Source: Vreelandella glaciei (lineage in GTDB: Bacteria; Pseudomonadota; Gammaproteobacteria; Pseudomonadales; Halomonadaceae). Taken from it: a stretch of 45,293 bases of DNA. The translations under genes were made by a program, and so were the position numbers. This document shows, in pieces, positions 15,491-24,364 of this stretch (its first letter is position 1; each line of letters begins with the position of its first letter). The notes beneath the pieces were generated by a model that worked only from the letters and a program-made list of their open reading frames with translations, was not told where the DNA came from and did no database searches. The stretch is from contig NZ_JACCDE010000038.1 in NCBI RefSeq assembly GCF_013415125.1, positions 1 through 45,293 of the forward strand. Reading direction: 5' to 3'.

Positions 15491-18094
15491 CTAAGCTTCT
15501 TGAGCGATCGGAATCACGTTAGAGGCGATCTTTTGATACTCCTCGATTTCGTGAAAATTCATATAACGATAAATCTCGCCAGCCATGGCGTCAAACTCAC
15601 CCATGTAACGTTGATACTCTTCAACGCTGGGTAGGCGTCCTTCTACCGCGGCAACAGCCGCCAGTTCCGCAGAGGCAAGGTACACGTTGGCACCATCGCC
15701 CAGGCGGTTCGGGAAGTTTCGTGTAGACGTAGACACGACGGTGCTCTTGGCAGCAACGCGCGCCTGGTTACCCATACACAGTGAACAACCCGGCATTTCC
15801 ATGCGGGCACCGGCACGACCGTAAATACCGTAGTAGCCTTCTTGGGTCAGCTGGTGCTGATCCATTTTCGTCGGTGGTGCCAGCCACAGCCGGGTTTTTA
15901 AACTACCGGCAGGCTGCTTTTCAAGCAACTTACCCGCAGCCCGGAAGTGGCCGATGTTAGTCATGCATGAACCGATAAAGACTTCGTCGATTTTCTGGCC
16001 AGCTACTTCTGATAGCAGGCGAGCATCGTCGGGGTCGTTCGGGGCACACAGAACCGGCTCTTTAATTTCAGCCAGGTCAATTTCGATAACTTCAGTGTAC
16101 TCGGCATCTTGGTCGGCACGCATCAAGCTCGGGTTAGCCAACCATGCTTCCATACCTTCAATACGGCGGCTAATGGTACGTTCGTCACCGTAACCGTTGC
16201 CCATCATCCACTTCAATAGGGTGATGTTGGACTTCAAGTATTCGGTCACGCTCTCTTCTGACAGCGTAATCGTACAGCCAGCAGCAGAACGCTCGGCAGA
16301 GGCATCGGAAAGCTCAAAGGCTTGCTCGACGGTTAGGTCTTCCAAACCTTCAATTTCCAACACGCGGCCTGAGAAGGCGTTTTTCTTGTTGGATTTATCG
16401 ACCGTCAACAAGCCCTGCTTGATGGCGTAAAGTGGAATGGCGTGAACCAGATCGCGCAGCGTAACGCCCGGCTGACGTTGGCCCTTAAAGCGAACCAGTA
16501 CCGATTCCGGCATATCCAGCGGCATTACACCGGTAGCAGCAGCAAATGCTACCAGGCCTGAACCGGCTGGGAACGAGATGCCCAGCGGGAAGCGGGTGTG
16601 CGAGTCGCCGCCGGTGCCTACTGTGTCAGGCAGCAGCATGCGGTTCAGCCAGCTGTGAATGATACCGTCGCCGGGGCGTAGTGAAACACCGCCGCGGTTC
16701 ATGATGAAGTCCGGCAGAGTGTGGTGGGTATCCACGTCGACCGGCTTAGGATAAGCGGCGGTATGGCAGAAAGACTGCATGACCAGATCGGCCTGGAAGC
16801 CTAGGCAAGCAAGGTCTTTCAGCTCATCGCGTGTCATCGGGCCGGTGGTGTCTTGAGACCCAACGGTGGTCATTTTAGGCTCGCAGTACATGCCTGGGCG
16901 AACGCCGTCCAAACCACACGCTTTGCCAACCATCTTCTGGGCTAAGGTAAAGCCTTTGCCAGTATCTTTGGGCTGATCGGGTAAGCGGAAAACGTCAGAG
17001 GCCGGTATTCCCAACGACTCACGCGCCTTGCCGGTTAGTCCGCGACCAATGATAAGAGGGATACGGCCGCCAGCACGAACTTCATCCAGGATCAGCTGCG
17101 TTTTAAGTTCAAACGTAGTGATGACGTCATCGCTGCCATGCTTGCAGACTTTGCCTTCATAAGGATAAACGTCGATGATGTCGCCCATGTTCAGGTTGGT
17201 GACGTCCATCTCTACCGGCAGGGCGCCTGAGTCTTCCATGGTGTTGAAGAAGATAGGCGCGATTTTGCTACCAAAGCAGAAACCGCCAGCGCGCTTGTTC
17301 GGGGCGTAAGGAATGTCGTCGCCAAAGAACCAGAGTACGGAGTTAGTCGCTGATTTACGTGATGAACCAGTGCCCACAACGTCACCAACGTAAACAACCG
17401 GAAAGCCTTTTGCTTTAACGTCTTCAATCTGCTTGAGCGGGCCTGTGGTGCCTTGCACCACAGGCTCAATGCCATCACGCTCGTTTTTAAGCATCGCATT
17501 GGCGTGCAGCGGTATATCAGGGCGTGACCAAGCATCTGGCGCCGGAGACAAGTCATCCGTGTTGGTTTCGCCAGGTACTTTAAACACGCTGAGTGTAATT
17601 TTTTCAGCCAGGGCCGGTTTAGAGAGGAACCACTCAGCATCTGCCCAAGATTGAATGACTTCTTTAGCAACGCTATTGCCGTTCTTGGCGCGTGTTTCGA
17701 CATCATGGAAAGCATCGAACATCAACAGTGTGTGCTTGAGCTGCTCACCAGCTTCACGGGCAAGCTCCTCGTTATCGAGAAGTTCAACCATTGAAACAAT
17801 GTTGTAGCCGCCCTGCATGGTGCCAAGCAGTTTAACAGCATGCACCTTGTCGATCAGCGGCGAGCTTGCTTCACCTTTCGCGACTGCAGTTAGAAAACCC
17901 GCTTTTACATACGCGGCTTCATCAACACCGGGCGGTACGCGATTGGTGATTAAATCGAGAATAAACTCCTCTTCACCGGCCGGTGGCGTTTTAAGCAGCT
18001 CAACCACTGACGCTACTTGTTCGGCGGTTAGGGGTTTGGGCGGGATGCCCTCAGCAGCACGTTCCTCGACATGTTGGCGGTAAGCTTCAAGCAC
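15491..18094 (-). CDS. acnB: Aconitate hydratase B (bifunctional with 2-methylisocitrate dehydratase)
   Basis: AcnB interconverts citrate and isocitrate in the TCA cycle, using a [4Fe-4S] cluster. It has 867 residues, the normal size. It starts at GTG 18094 with LEAYRQHVEERAAEGIPPKP, nearly the E. coli start. The N-terminal HEAT-like and swivel domains contain GDVVGTGSSRKSATNSV. The cluster cysteines are visible as SFCHTAAYPK, FIGSCMTNIGHFR and GCSLCMGNQARV. Substrate-binding GTGGDSHTRFPLGISFPAGSG is also present. The transcription unit appears monocistronic, bounded by a strong terminator. E. coli AcnB also binds mRNA when its cluster is lost; whether this one does is unknown. Confidence 0.97.
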   Translation of the reverse strand: MLEAYRQHVEERAAEGIPPKPLTAEQVASVVELLKTPPAGEEEFILDLITNRVPPGVDEAAYVKAGFLTAVAKGEASSPLIDKVHAVKLLGTMQGGYNIVSMVELLDNEELAREAGEQLKHTLLMFDAFHDVETRAKNGNSVAKEVIQSWADAEWFLSKPALAEKITLSVFKVPGETNTDDLSPAPDAWSRPDIPLHANAMLKNERDGIEPVVQGTTGPLKQIEDVKAKGFPVVYVGDVVGTGSSRKSATNSVLWFFGDDIPYAPNKRAGGFCFGSKIAPIFFNTMEDSGALPVEMDVTNLNMGDIIDVYPYEGKVCKHGSDDVITTFELKTQLILDEVRAGGRIPLIIGRGLTGKARESLGIPASDVFRLPDQPKDTGKGFTLAQKMVGKACGLDGVRPGMYCEPKMTTVGSQDTTGPMTRDELKDLACLGFQADLVMQSFCHTAAYPKPVDVDTHHTLPDFIMNRGGVSLRPGDGIIHSWLNRMLLPDTVGTGGDSHTRFPLGISFPAGSGLVAFAAATGVMPLDMPESVLVRFKGQRQPGVTLRDLVHAIPLYAIKQGLLTVDKSNKKNAFSGRVLEIEGLEDLTVEQAFELSDASAERSAAGCTITLSEESVTEYLKSNITLLKWMMGNGYGDERTISRRIEGMEAWLANPSLMRADQDAEYTEVIEIDLAEIKEPVLCAPNDPDDARLLSEVAGQKIDEVFIGSCMTNIGHFRAAGKLLEKQPAGSLKTRLWLAPPTKMDQHQLTQEGYYGIYGRAGARMEMPGCSLCMGNQARVAAKSTVVSTSTRNFPNRLGDGANVYLASAELAAVAAVEGRLPSVEEYQRYMGEFDAMAGEIYRYMNFHEIEEYQKIASNVIPIAQEA

Positions 18095-18594
18095 GTTGGG
18101 GCCCTCTCATCTACGTTCTGATTTACTTTATGGTGACGGCCTACACGTAGCACCGTATTGGCTGCGCAGTGTTGGAAAGTGGACCAATCACATATGACAT
18201 ACGCTTGACAAACAGCATATGGTTGGATGGCCGAGATTCTACGGCAAACTGTCGACAATGTTAAGCTGGCATGGCGTGACGTCTGTTGTACTTTATGTTG
18301 ATGCTACGATCTAAATGAATCAAAAAGCACCTTTTTATTAGTCGTTTGGCTCAAAATCAGGAAAGTTTTTACCATTTTCTAAGTTAACATAGGGTGGTGC
18401 GGGTGTGATTGGGGTTACAGCGGGTTACCATAGACCTCAATTTATAACCTTAGAGGCATCGTATTAATAGTGTGCTTATAAAGTGTATGGAGCATTTTTG
18501 AGCGAATGATTACATTAGTAATAGGCGATGCAAGGTATAAAGATTTGTACCTAACAGGGACTGAGCGTTTTGAGCGCTTATATGTTGTACAATA
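18095..18594. other. 500-base intergenic region between acnB and miaE
   Basis: No convincing gene is present. It must contain the acnB promoter (minus) and the miaE promoter (plus). Two CATATG sites (18191-18196 and 18216-18221) flank a TTGACA (18205-18210), but I see no well-placed -10 for it. The part from about 18300 is clearly more AT-rich than the neighbouring genes. No T-run hairpin or known riboswitch fold was recognised. Confidence 0.5.
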
Positions 18595-19293
18595 ATGAAA
18601 CACAAGATTGGTAATGGTGTTATGTCGATACAATCCAGTACTTTACAAACGAATGCCTTGCAAAGGGCTGACCATGCGTTAAAAGCGGATGATTTGTTGC
18701 CTGAAAGTCTGCACCAGTTTCTGGCCTGTGCAACCCCTGACGCATGGCTACAGTGGGCGCTCGAAAATCCTCAAACGCTATTAATCGACCATGCGCAATG
18801 TGAAAAAAAAGCCGCTTCTACGGCAATGAGTCTACTCTATCGCTATGTTGATCAACCGCTGTTGCTCAGCAAAATGTCGCAATTAGCCCGTGAAGAGCTG
18901 CTCCATTTCGAGCAGGTAGTCGCGCTCATGGAAGCACGCGGCGTTGCTTACCAACATTTAACGGCATCACGCTACGCTGAAGGGCTTAGGCGACACTTGC
19001 GTAGTAATGATCCCGAACGGCTAATTGATGTGTTAATCATCGGTGCACTTATTGAAGCACGTAGCTGTGAACGGTTCGCTTGTTTGATCCCTTATTTAGA
19101 CGAAGAGCTTGCCAAGTTTTATCGCACTCTTGTGAAGTCAGAAGGCCGTCATTTTGAAGACTATTTGTTGCTCGCTCGCCAGCAAACAGCAAGCTCTATT
19201 GACGAGCGGATCGCTTTTTTTGTAGCGCGTGAAGCGGAGCTGATTACTTCGCCCGATACGGCTTTTCGTTTTCATAGCGGTGTGCCAGCTTAA
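18595..19293 (+). CDS. miaE: tRNA 2-methylthio-N6-isopentenyladenosine-37 hydroxylase MiaE
   Basis: MiaE is a non-haem diiron monooxygenase that hydroxylates ms2i6A37 in tRNA. The protein has 232 residues from ATG 18595; a second in-frame ATG at 18622 is possible, and neither has a strong ribosome site. The diiron ligands are visible as two E-x2-H motifs, EELLHFEQV and SEGRHFEDY, with further Glu in QCEKKAAST and in LIEARSCERFA. PDAWLQWALENPQTLLIDHAQCE is typical of the family start. It lies 27 bases upstream of the large regulator on the same strand, suggesting joint transcription. Confidence 0.92.
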   Translation: MKHKIGNGVMSIQSSTLQTNALQRADHALKADDLLPESLHQFLACATPDAWLQWALENPQTLLIDHAQCEKKAASTAMSLLYRYVDQPLLLSKMSQLAREELLHFEQVVALMEARGVAYQHLTASRYAEGLRRHLRSNDPERLIDVLIIGALIEARSCERFACLIPYLDEELAKFYRTLVKSEGRHFEDYLLLARQQTASSIDERIAFFVAREAELITSPDTAFRFHSGVPA

Positions 19294-19320
19294 GCCGCTT
19301 AGCCCGGCAGGATGTTTATC

Positions 19321-22300
19321 ATGCGCGATGCTCGTGAGACAGACCAGTTAACCTTATTCGGCCACTTTTCGCTTACCCAGGGCGAAGATGTATTGACCCA
19401 CTTTAGTTACGACAAAGTGAAAGCGCTGCTTGTTTATCTTTTGCTGCACCGCCAGCCGGTCAATCGGGCTGCTCTGGCAGAGCTGTTGTGGCCCGACCAA
19501 GGGTTGTCATCAGGCAGAACCAACCTGCGCCATGCGCTGCACTGTTTGCGCCAATCGTTAGGTGAGAGCGCTGACCATGTATTAAGTGTCTCCCGGCAAA
19601 CGATTGCTTTTCAACTTCCTAATAACTGGCAGGTTGACCTCCATACGCTGCAGCGGCTCTTAGAAGGACCCCGCGATTTAAATACCCTTGAAGCGCTGAT
19701 GTCTTGTTACCAAGGCGACTTGATTGAAGAGCTGCAACTGACCAACTGTAGCGAATTTCAGCGTTGGTTAGTCCAAGTTCGTAATGAGTGGCGTCAGCGT
19801 GTCATTCGTTTTGCTGAACAGGTGCTCGAAGCTCACGCCGATGTACCTGATTCAATTTTGGAAGCGTTGGTCAGCCGCTTTTCAGGCTACGGTCCCTTTC
19901 ATGAGCGTTTGGTTCGTCAACTCGCCGAACAGAACCAAATGGCTGCTGCCCATGAGCAATACAACAGCTATTTACAGCTGTTAGCGCTGTCGGGTCAGCA
20001 GCCTGAGCCAAGCTTTCTGCAGTTAGCCAGCTACTGGTCAGATGGCCACCACGACCCGCGGATGATGAGCCCTCAAGGTGCCTTTTCGCGCGCGCTGGCA
20101 GCAGATAGTAAGCCGCTCCGTGAAGATGAAATCGAACTGCGTCAGCTCTCCGTGATGGCTATACGCTTGCATCTAAAAGGGGAGTGGCAAGATCGCGCGG
20201 CGACACGCCACTGCCTTACGCTGCAGTTGGAATTACTACGCTGGTTAGAGCAGCAGTGCCATCACTTAGGCGGCTTTTGGCTTCCAGGTGCTACGGGCGG
20301 CTTAGGCTTGGCCTGTTTCGGCACTCATGGCCCCGCGCATCAGTTGGCGGAGCTAGTGGCGCTTTATGAGCATTGTCGTCAGGCCCTTCCCCAAGAGAGC
20401 GGGCGCCACTGGACTGGTGAGGGTGATATACCGCACTTTGAGTTGGCCGCTGGCTTGCACAGCGGTCGTGTGGTGTACCTACCCGAGCGTCAGTTGGCGG
20501 ACCCGTTAGGGCAAGTCACGCAAATGTCTTTGGAGCTGATGAGCGCTGCAGAAGGTAGTGAACTGGTTATTTCCCAAGAAGCCAGTCAGCATATGCCGCC
20601 CGCGCTTGATCTTCAGCCACGCCTGGTGTCACGTTTGATCGCCAGCGATGGTCGTGTGCGCCTGCGTGCTCTGGTGCTGGGCCAGAACGAAGGCGGCCGC
20701 GATGCACTTCCCCCCAGCTTGGTGGGCCGTGAGACGTCGCTGCGTACCCTGCGCGATGCGCTGGCGCGGGCGGGTATTGGCTTGCGCCAAAGTGTATTGG
20801 TGCGTGGTGCCTCGGGTATGGGAAAATCGGCGTTAATGGTCGGTTTTCGCCAATTAGAACTTAGCCGTGACGCGGCGATATGCTGGCAGCCCACCACGCG
20901 TCTTTCGGTGCTAGACCCTTATGGGGTGGCCCGCACGCTGGTTGGCTGGTATCTCAAGCAGGCGCTTACCGTTGAAGCCATTCACGAACTACAGGCAACG
21001 CTAGGGTTTGATCAGCTGACGGCTGACCGGCAGCATCTGTTGGAGCAAGCGCTTGGAGTGCATGAAGTACAGGAGATCACCCAGCTTGCCCAAAGTGGCG
21101 AAGCCGTTGAGCTGGTCGTGATGCTTTTGCACCGTTTAATTGAGCGGCAAGCAACGACCCACACGCTGGTGTTCATGATTGATGATTTACAGTGGCTGGA
21201 TGAACCCTCCTTTAAAGTATTGGCAGGGTTGCAGGCAAGACTACCCATCAATACTGCTTTTATGTTGGTCGCTAGTCATCATGGGCGTGAAGCGTTGCCG
21301 GTGAAATTGCACTGGGATCAGCAAATTAGCTTAGGCAACCTGGATGCGCTGCAGTCTTCACGGCTATTGTCGCAGCTTTCCCGCCGTTACCGTATCCACC
21401 TGAGTCCGCGGTTGCGTAATCAAATTATTGAGCGCTGCGATGGTGTGCCTCTGTATATGCAGGAGATTTGCCGTCGTTTGGATATGGATCGCCGAGAAGG
21501 GCGCAGTGTTCAGTTTGAAGAACTGCCCAAAGGGTTATTAGGGCTTTTAGCAAGCCGTATTGATCAACTTGAGGGCGACCGTGAAATTGCCCACGTAGCA
21601 GCGGTACTGGGTAAGCGCTTTCGGTTGGATTTTCTACTTGAGTGTAGTGGCTGGGAAAAAGGTCGGCTTAACCAAGCGCTTGAGCATATGCGGGTACTGG
21701 AAATTGTTGAGCCGGTTGATAAAGAGAGTGGTGACCATGAATTCCAGTTTAGTCACCAGTTGCTGCAGGAAGCCGCTTATCTCTCTTGCCCGAGAGATGT
21801 GCGGGTCAAGCTGCACCAGCAGGTGGTGACTTTAATAGAAGAGCGTTTTCCGGTATGGATCAGTCGTCACCCCGGTGATTTCGCGACCCACCTACGTCGT
21901 AGTGGGCACTATGCCCGTGGCGCCCGTTACTTTGAGCTGGCCGCTCGGGAAGCGCTCAAGGTCAGTGCTAACCGAACCGCACTGCGTATGGCGGATTTCG
22001 GCTTAGCGAGCCTTCGCCATGTTGAGCACGAGATCGAGCGTGAAGTGAGTCTGCTCACCGTTCGCGGTCAGGCGGCCTTTTCGTTAGAGGGGCATGGTTC
22101 ACCGACCGCCCACGAAAGCTTTGTGCGTGCACGAGAGCTGCTGCGTGAATCGGGCAGCGATAGCCTTGAAGACCCGGAAGATCTTGAACAGATATTCCTG
22201 GTCAAATGGGGGCTCTGGGTCGGTCGTAGTCAGCGCTATGCCCATGCGGATGCGTTTGCTTTGGCTTCAACTCTGGCCGATATCGCGTCTCGTCTCGAAG

Positions 22301-23220
22301 ACCCGCGTTATCGCCGTTTAGCCGATTATGCCCGGGCTAATTGCGAGTATTGGGCTGGGCGCATTCAGCAGGCGCACGATCACTTGGATGAAATTGATCC
22401 GCTGAATGCGCAGATGATGATTGAGTGGCTGCCATTCTCTGATCACCCGCAGGTTTCTGCTGCCTGCTTTCAAGGCTGGGCGCTCTGCTTGCGTGGCGAT
22501 TATCAGCGCGCTGAACGTCAAGTCTCGTCGGCGATTCGCCTAGCGGAGAAGATTGCACACCCTGGGACTTTGGCGATGGCGCTATTATTTGCCGCGGCGC
22601 TTTATCGTCAATTGGGACACGTTCATCTGGCTGCCCGGCACGCCGAACGGGCGGCCGCTATGACCGGCACACCAGATTTGCAGCTATGGCAAATTTCCGC
22701 ACAAATTATTCTCGGCTGGCAGCGGGCGTTGGCAGGGGATACGGCGGGGCTTACCCAACTGCGTGACTGTCTAGATCAGATGGCCGAGCTGAAAGGGCGT
22801 AACCGCTACCAGCGGCCAGTGCTCTGGTATTCGGATGCGTGTATTGAGCTGGGCGAGCTAAACGCTGCAGAGGATTACCTGGATCAGTGCTTAGTGATCG
22901 CCCGTGAAAGGACAACGCTATTCCTGCCGGAATTAGCCACCCAGCTTGCCAAGGTGCGTGATCTGCTTGGGCATCCCGCCAATGAGGTGAAAGCATTAGC
23001 TGAGATGGCGATTAACCAAGCTCGCGAGCATGGCAACCGTCACCAGGAGCTGGCGGCCCTTGAGCTATGGTTGACGCGCATTGAGCCTAATGACCAGCAG
23101 GCCAAAGAGAGTTTCAGGCGCTTGTTGAGCGAAGTCAGCCACAGTGATGCCCCGGTGTTGACACGCTGGATCAGCTTGCTGGACCGCCGTTTGCCGCTCC
23201 CCGTGAGCATTGAAAGCTAG
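19321..23220 (+). CDS. Giant SARP/LAL-like regulator: wHTH-BTAD, degenerate cyclase-like domain, AAA ATPase, solenoid
   Basis: A 1299-residue multi-domain protein. Residues about 10-95 resemble the OmpR-like winged helix of SARP regulators (FSYDKVKALLVYLLLHRQPV, LLWPDQ, NLRHALHCLRQSLG). About 100-240 fits a bacterial transcriptional activator domain (YQGDLIEELQ, GYGPFHERLVRQLAEQN). About 270-450 resembles a class III nucleotidyl cyclase (AAGLHSGRVVY, then LELMSAAEGSELVIS), but the catalytic aspartates are not seen. An STAND/AAA-type ATPase follows with GRETSLRTL, Walker A GASGMGKS (about 496) and Walker B VFMIDDLQWLDE (about 621). The remaining ~480 residues are helical repeats, probably TPR-like. 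ATG 19321 has AGGA at 8 bases; an ATG at 19312 has none. It probably senses a ligand or protein and controls transcription; target and signal are unknown. Confidence 0.8.
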   Translation: MRDARETDQLTLFGHFSLTQGEDVLTHFSYDKVKALLVYLLLHRQPVNRAALAELLWPDQGLSSGRTNLRHALHCLRQSLGESADHVLSVSRQTIAFQLPNNWQVDLHTLQRLLEGPRDLNTLEALMSCYQGDLIEELQLTNCSEFQRWLVQVRNEWRQRVIRFAEQVLEAHADVPDSILEALVSRFSGYGPFHERLVRQLAEQNQMAAAHEQYNSYLQLLALSGQQPEPSFLQLASYWSDGHHDPRMMSPQGAFSRALAADSKPLREDEIELRQLSVMAIRLHLKGEWQDRAATRHCLTLQLELLRWLEQQCHHLGGFWLPGATGGLGLACFGTHGPAHQLAELVALYEHCRQALPQESGRHWTGEGDIPHFELAAGLHSGRVVYLPERQLADPLGQVTQMSLELMSAAEGSELVISQEASQHMPPALDLQPRLVSRLIASDGRVRLRALVLGQNEGGRDALPPSLVGRETSLRTLRDALARAGIGLRQSVLVRGASGMGKSALMVGFRQLELSRDAAICWQPTTRLSVLDPYGVARTLVGWYLKQALTVEAIHELQATLGFDQLTADRQHLLEQALGVHEVQEITQLAQSGEAVELVVMLLHRLIERQATTHTLVFMIDDLQWLDEPSFKVLAGLQARLPINTAFMLVASHHGREALPVKLHWDQQISLGNLDALQSSRLLSQLSRRYRIHLSPRLRNQIIERCDGVPLYMQEICRRLDMDRREGRSVQFEELPKGLLGLLASRIDQLEGDREIAHVAAVLGKRFRLDFLLECSGWEKGRLNQALEHMRVLEIVEPVDKESGDHEFQFSHQLLQEAAYLSCPRDVRVKLHQQVVTLIEERFPVWISRHPGDFATHLRRSGHYARGARYFELAAREALKVSANRTALRMADFGLASLRHVEHEIEREVSLLTVRGQAAFSLEGHGSPTAHESFVRARELLRESGSDSLEDPEDLEQIFLVKWGLWVGRSQRYAHADAFALASTLADIASRLEDPRYRRLADYARANCEYWAGRIQQAHDHLDEIDPLNAQMMIEWLPFSDHPQVSAACFQGWALCLRGDYQRAERQVSSAIRLAEKIAHPGTLAMALLFAAALYRQLGHVHLAARHAERAAAMTGTPDLQLWQISAQIILGWQRALAGDTAGLTQLRDCLDQMAELKGRNRYQRPVLWYSDACIELGELNAAEDYLDQCLVIARERTTLFLPELATQLAKVRDLLGHPANEVKALAEMAINQAREHGNRHQELAALELWLTRIEPNDQQAKESFRRLLSEVSHSDAPVLTRWISLLDRRLPLPVSIES

Positions 23221-23264
23221 CCCTAAGGGAGTTGTCTTTGGCAGAGGGGCAGAAATTGCACTTT

Positions 23265-23522
23265 CTAACGTGTGTCTTCTTCTAGCCAGGTCAGCGTGGC
23301 GAGCGCCTCTTCTCGGTGCTCGCCACAAACGCTGGCATCAAAGTTAAAACGTTCGCAAACCTTTGGGCGGCTCGGGTCACCAAATAGACGACACAGGTTG
23401 TGCTCATCTAGCTGAACACAACGTACCCCTGCCGGCTTGCCTTCTGGCATGCCGGGAATAGCAGAGCTAATCGAAGGCGCAATGCAGCAGGCACCACACC
23501 CCGCACGACATTCCTCGCTCAT
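23265..23522 (-). CDS. YkgJ-family cysteine-cluster (Zn/Fe-chelating) protein
   Basis: A small 85-residue protein. It has the cysteine pattern of the YkgJ family (putative zinc- or iron-chelating domain): CRAGCGACCIAPSISS, then GVRCVQLDEHNLCRLFG, and RPKVCERFNFDASVCG. The function of the family is not established. The start is ATG 23522, overlapping the queD stop in the arrangement ATGA, so translation is coupled to queD. The frame upstream of that ATG belongs to a longer open frame with no support. Being last in the que operon it could help metal handling for the zinc enzymes QueD and QueC or the Fe-S enzyme QueE, but this is only inferred from position. Confidence 0.8.
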   Translation of the reverse strand: MSEECRAGCGACCIAPSISSAIPGMPEGKPAGVRCVQLDEHNLCRLFGDPSRPKVCERFNFDASVCGEHREEALATLTWLEEDTR

Positions 23523-24364
23523 TGCGCAGCACTTGGTGAAAACATAGCAATCGCGCCCTTGTTGATACCCTCGAATGCCTGAATGCGTGTGGCTTGACCG
23601 CTCTGTGTGGCGACTTCCTGTGCCAGCCAGGCCGCAATATTTTCTACCGTGGTCGGACCGGGCAGCACGGTACACAGCGACTGTGGCAGGGTAATGGAAA
23701 AATCTCCCTGGGCGGCTCGGTAGCGGCAGGTAAGCGTTTCACTATTGCGAGCCGCAATATCTGCCTCCTCAAGAAGGTAACGATTATCCAGCCGTGCCGC
23801 CCACTGTTGCTCAAGCAGGGTTTGGCGCGCCGCCTGCTGCCAGATATACAGTCGTGAACGGTGGCCGTGGGCAATGCGCTGGCAATTTCCTGCGTGTCGT
23901 TTCAGGCCGTGGCTGTAGCCGTATGCGGCACCGTCGTTGGGTTCATCGCTCAGTGTCAGGGAAACCCGGTCAACATTTTCGGGACGCTGCTCGGTCAGTT
24001 GGTGACTTAAATGCTCGGCGACCATTTCAAGCTTAATGGCTTGCCAGGGAAGCAGGGTGAATGCCTCTTTCGGCCCGCGTACTTCCATCGGGTAGGGCGT
24101 CGTGGTGCGAACGCATAATCCTTCAGGGCATTCGGAGACACTGATGCCTGGTGCCTCGGTGGGGACCAGCAGGGTATGGTCTAGCCCGCTGTCCAGGGTA
24201 CGCTTGATCCACGGCTTCACTTCACCAAAATCGAAAAGCATGCCGTCTTCACCCAGCTTGCCTTCCAGCACCGCGTCTACCTGCCAGCTACAGCCGACCA
24301 AGCCGCGCTTGGCGCACCAAAGCGAGACATCGATATGGGTCAGTTGTTGAACGAATAAAGCCAT
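23519..24364 (-). CDS. queD: Two-domain 6-carboxytetrahydropterin synthase-like protein (QueD)
   Basis: QueD converts dihydroneopterin triphosphate to 6-carboxytetrahydropterin in queuosine synthesis. This protein has 281 residues, about twice the usual 120-130, and appears to contain two PTPS folds. The first half has LFDFGEVKPWIK (Asp45) and the LDH pair Asp62-His63, but its zinc motif is altered (VGC at 23-25 in place of HGH). The second half has the zinc ligands SHGLKRH (His152), Cys161 and HGH (166-168), PTTVENIAAWL, and FEGINKGA with the probable pterin-anchoring Glu, but lacks the DFG and DH elements. The halves may therefore form one composite site. It overlaps queE by one base (TAATG) and ykgJ by four, so the genes are tightly coupled. 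Pathway assignment is firm because of the neighbours. Confidence 0.85.
   Translation of the reverse strand: MALFVQQLTHIDVSLWCAKRGLVGCSWQVDAVLEGKLGEDGMLFDFGEVKPWIKRTLDSGLDHTLLVPTEAPGISVSECPEGLCVRTTTPYPMEVRGPKEAFTLLPWQAIKLEMVAEHLSHQLTEQRPENVDRVSLTLSDEPNDGAAYGYSHGLKRHAGNCQRIAHGHRSRLYIWQQAARQTLLEQQWAARLDNRYLLEEADIAARNSETLTCRYRAAQGDFSITLPQSLCTVLPGPTTVENIAAWLAQEVATQSGQATRIQAFEGINKGAIAMFSPSAAQ

Noticed and set aside
17212..17715. 167-codon minus-strand frame inside acnB
   Set aside because: Shadow of acnB in another frame; no own start signal or similarity.
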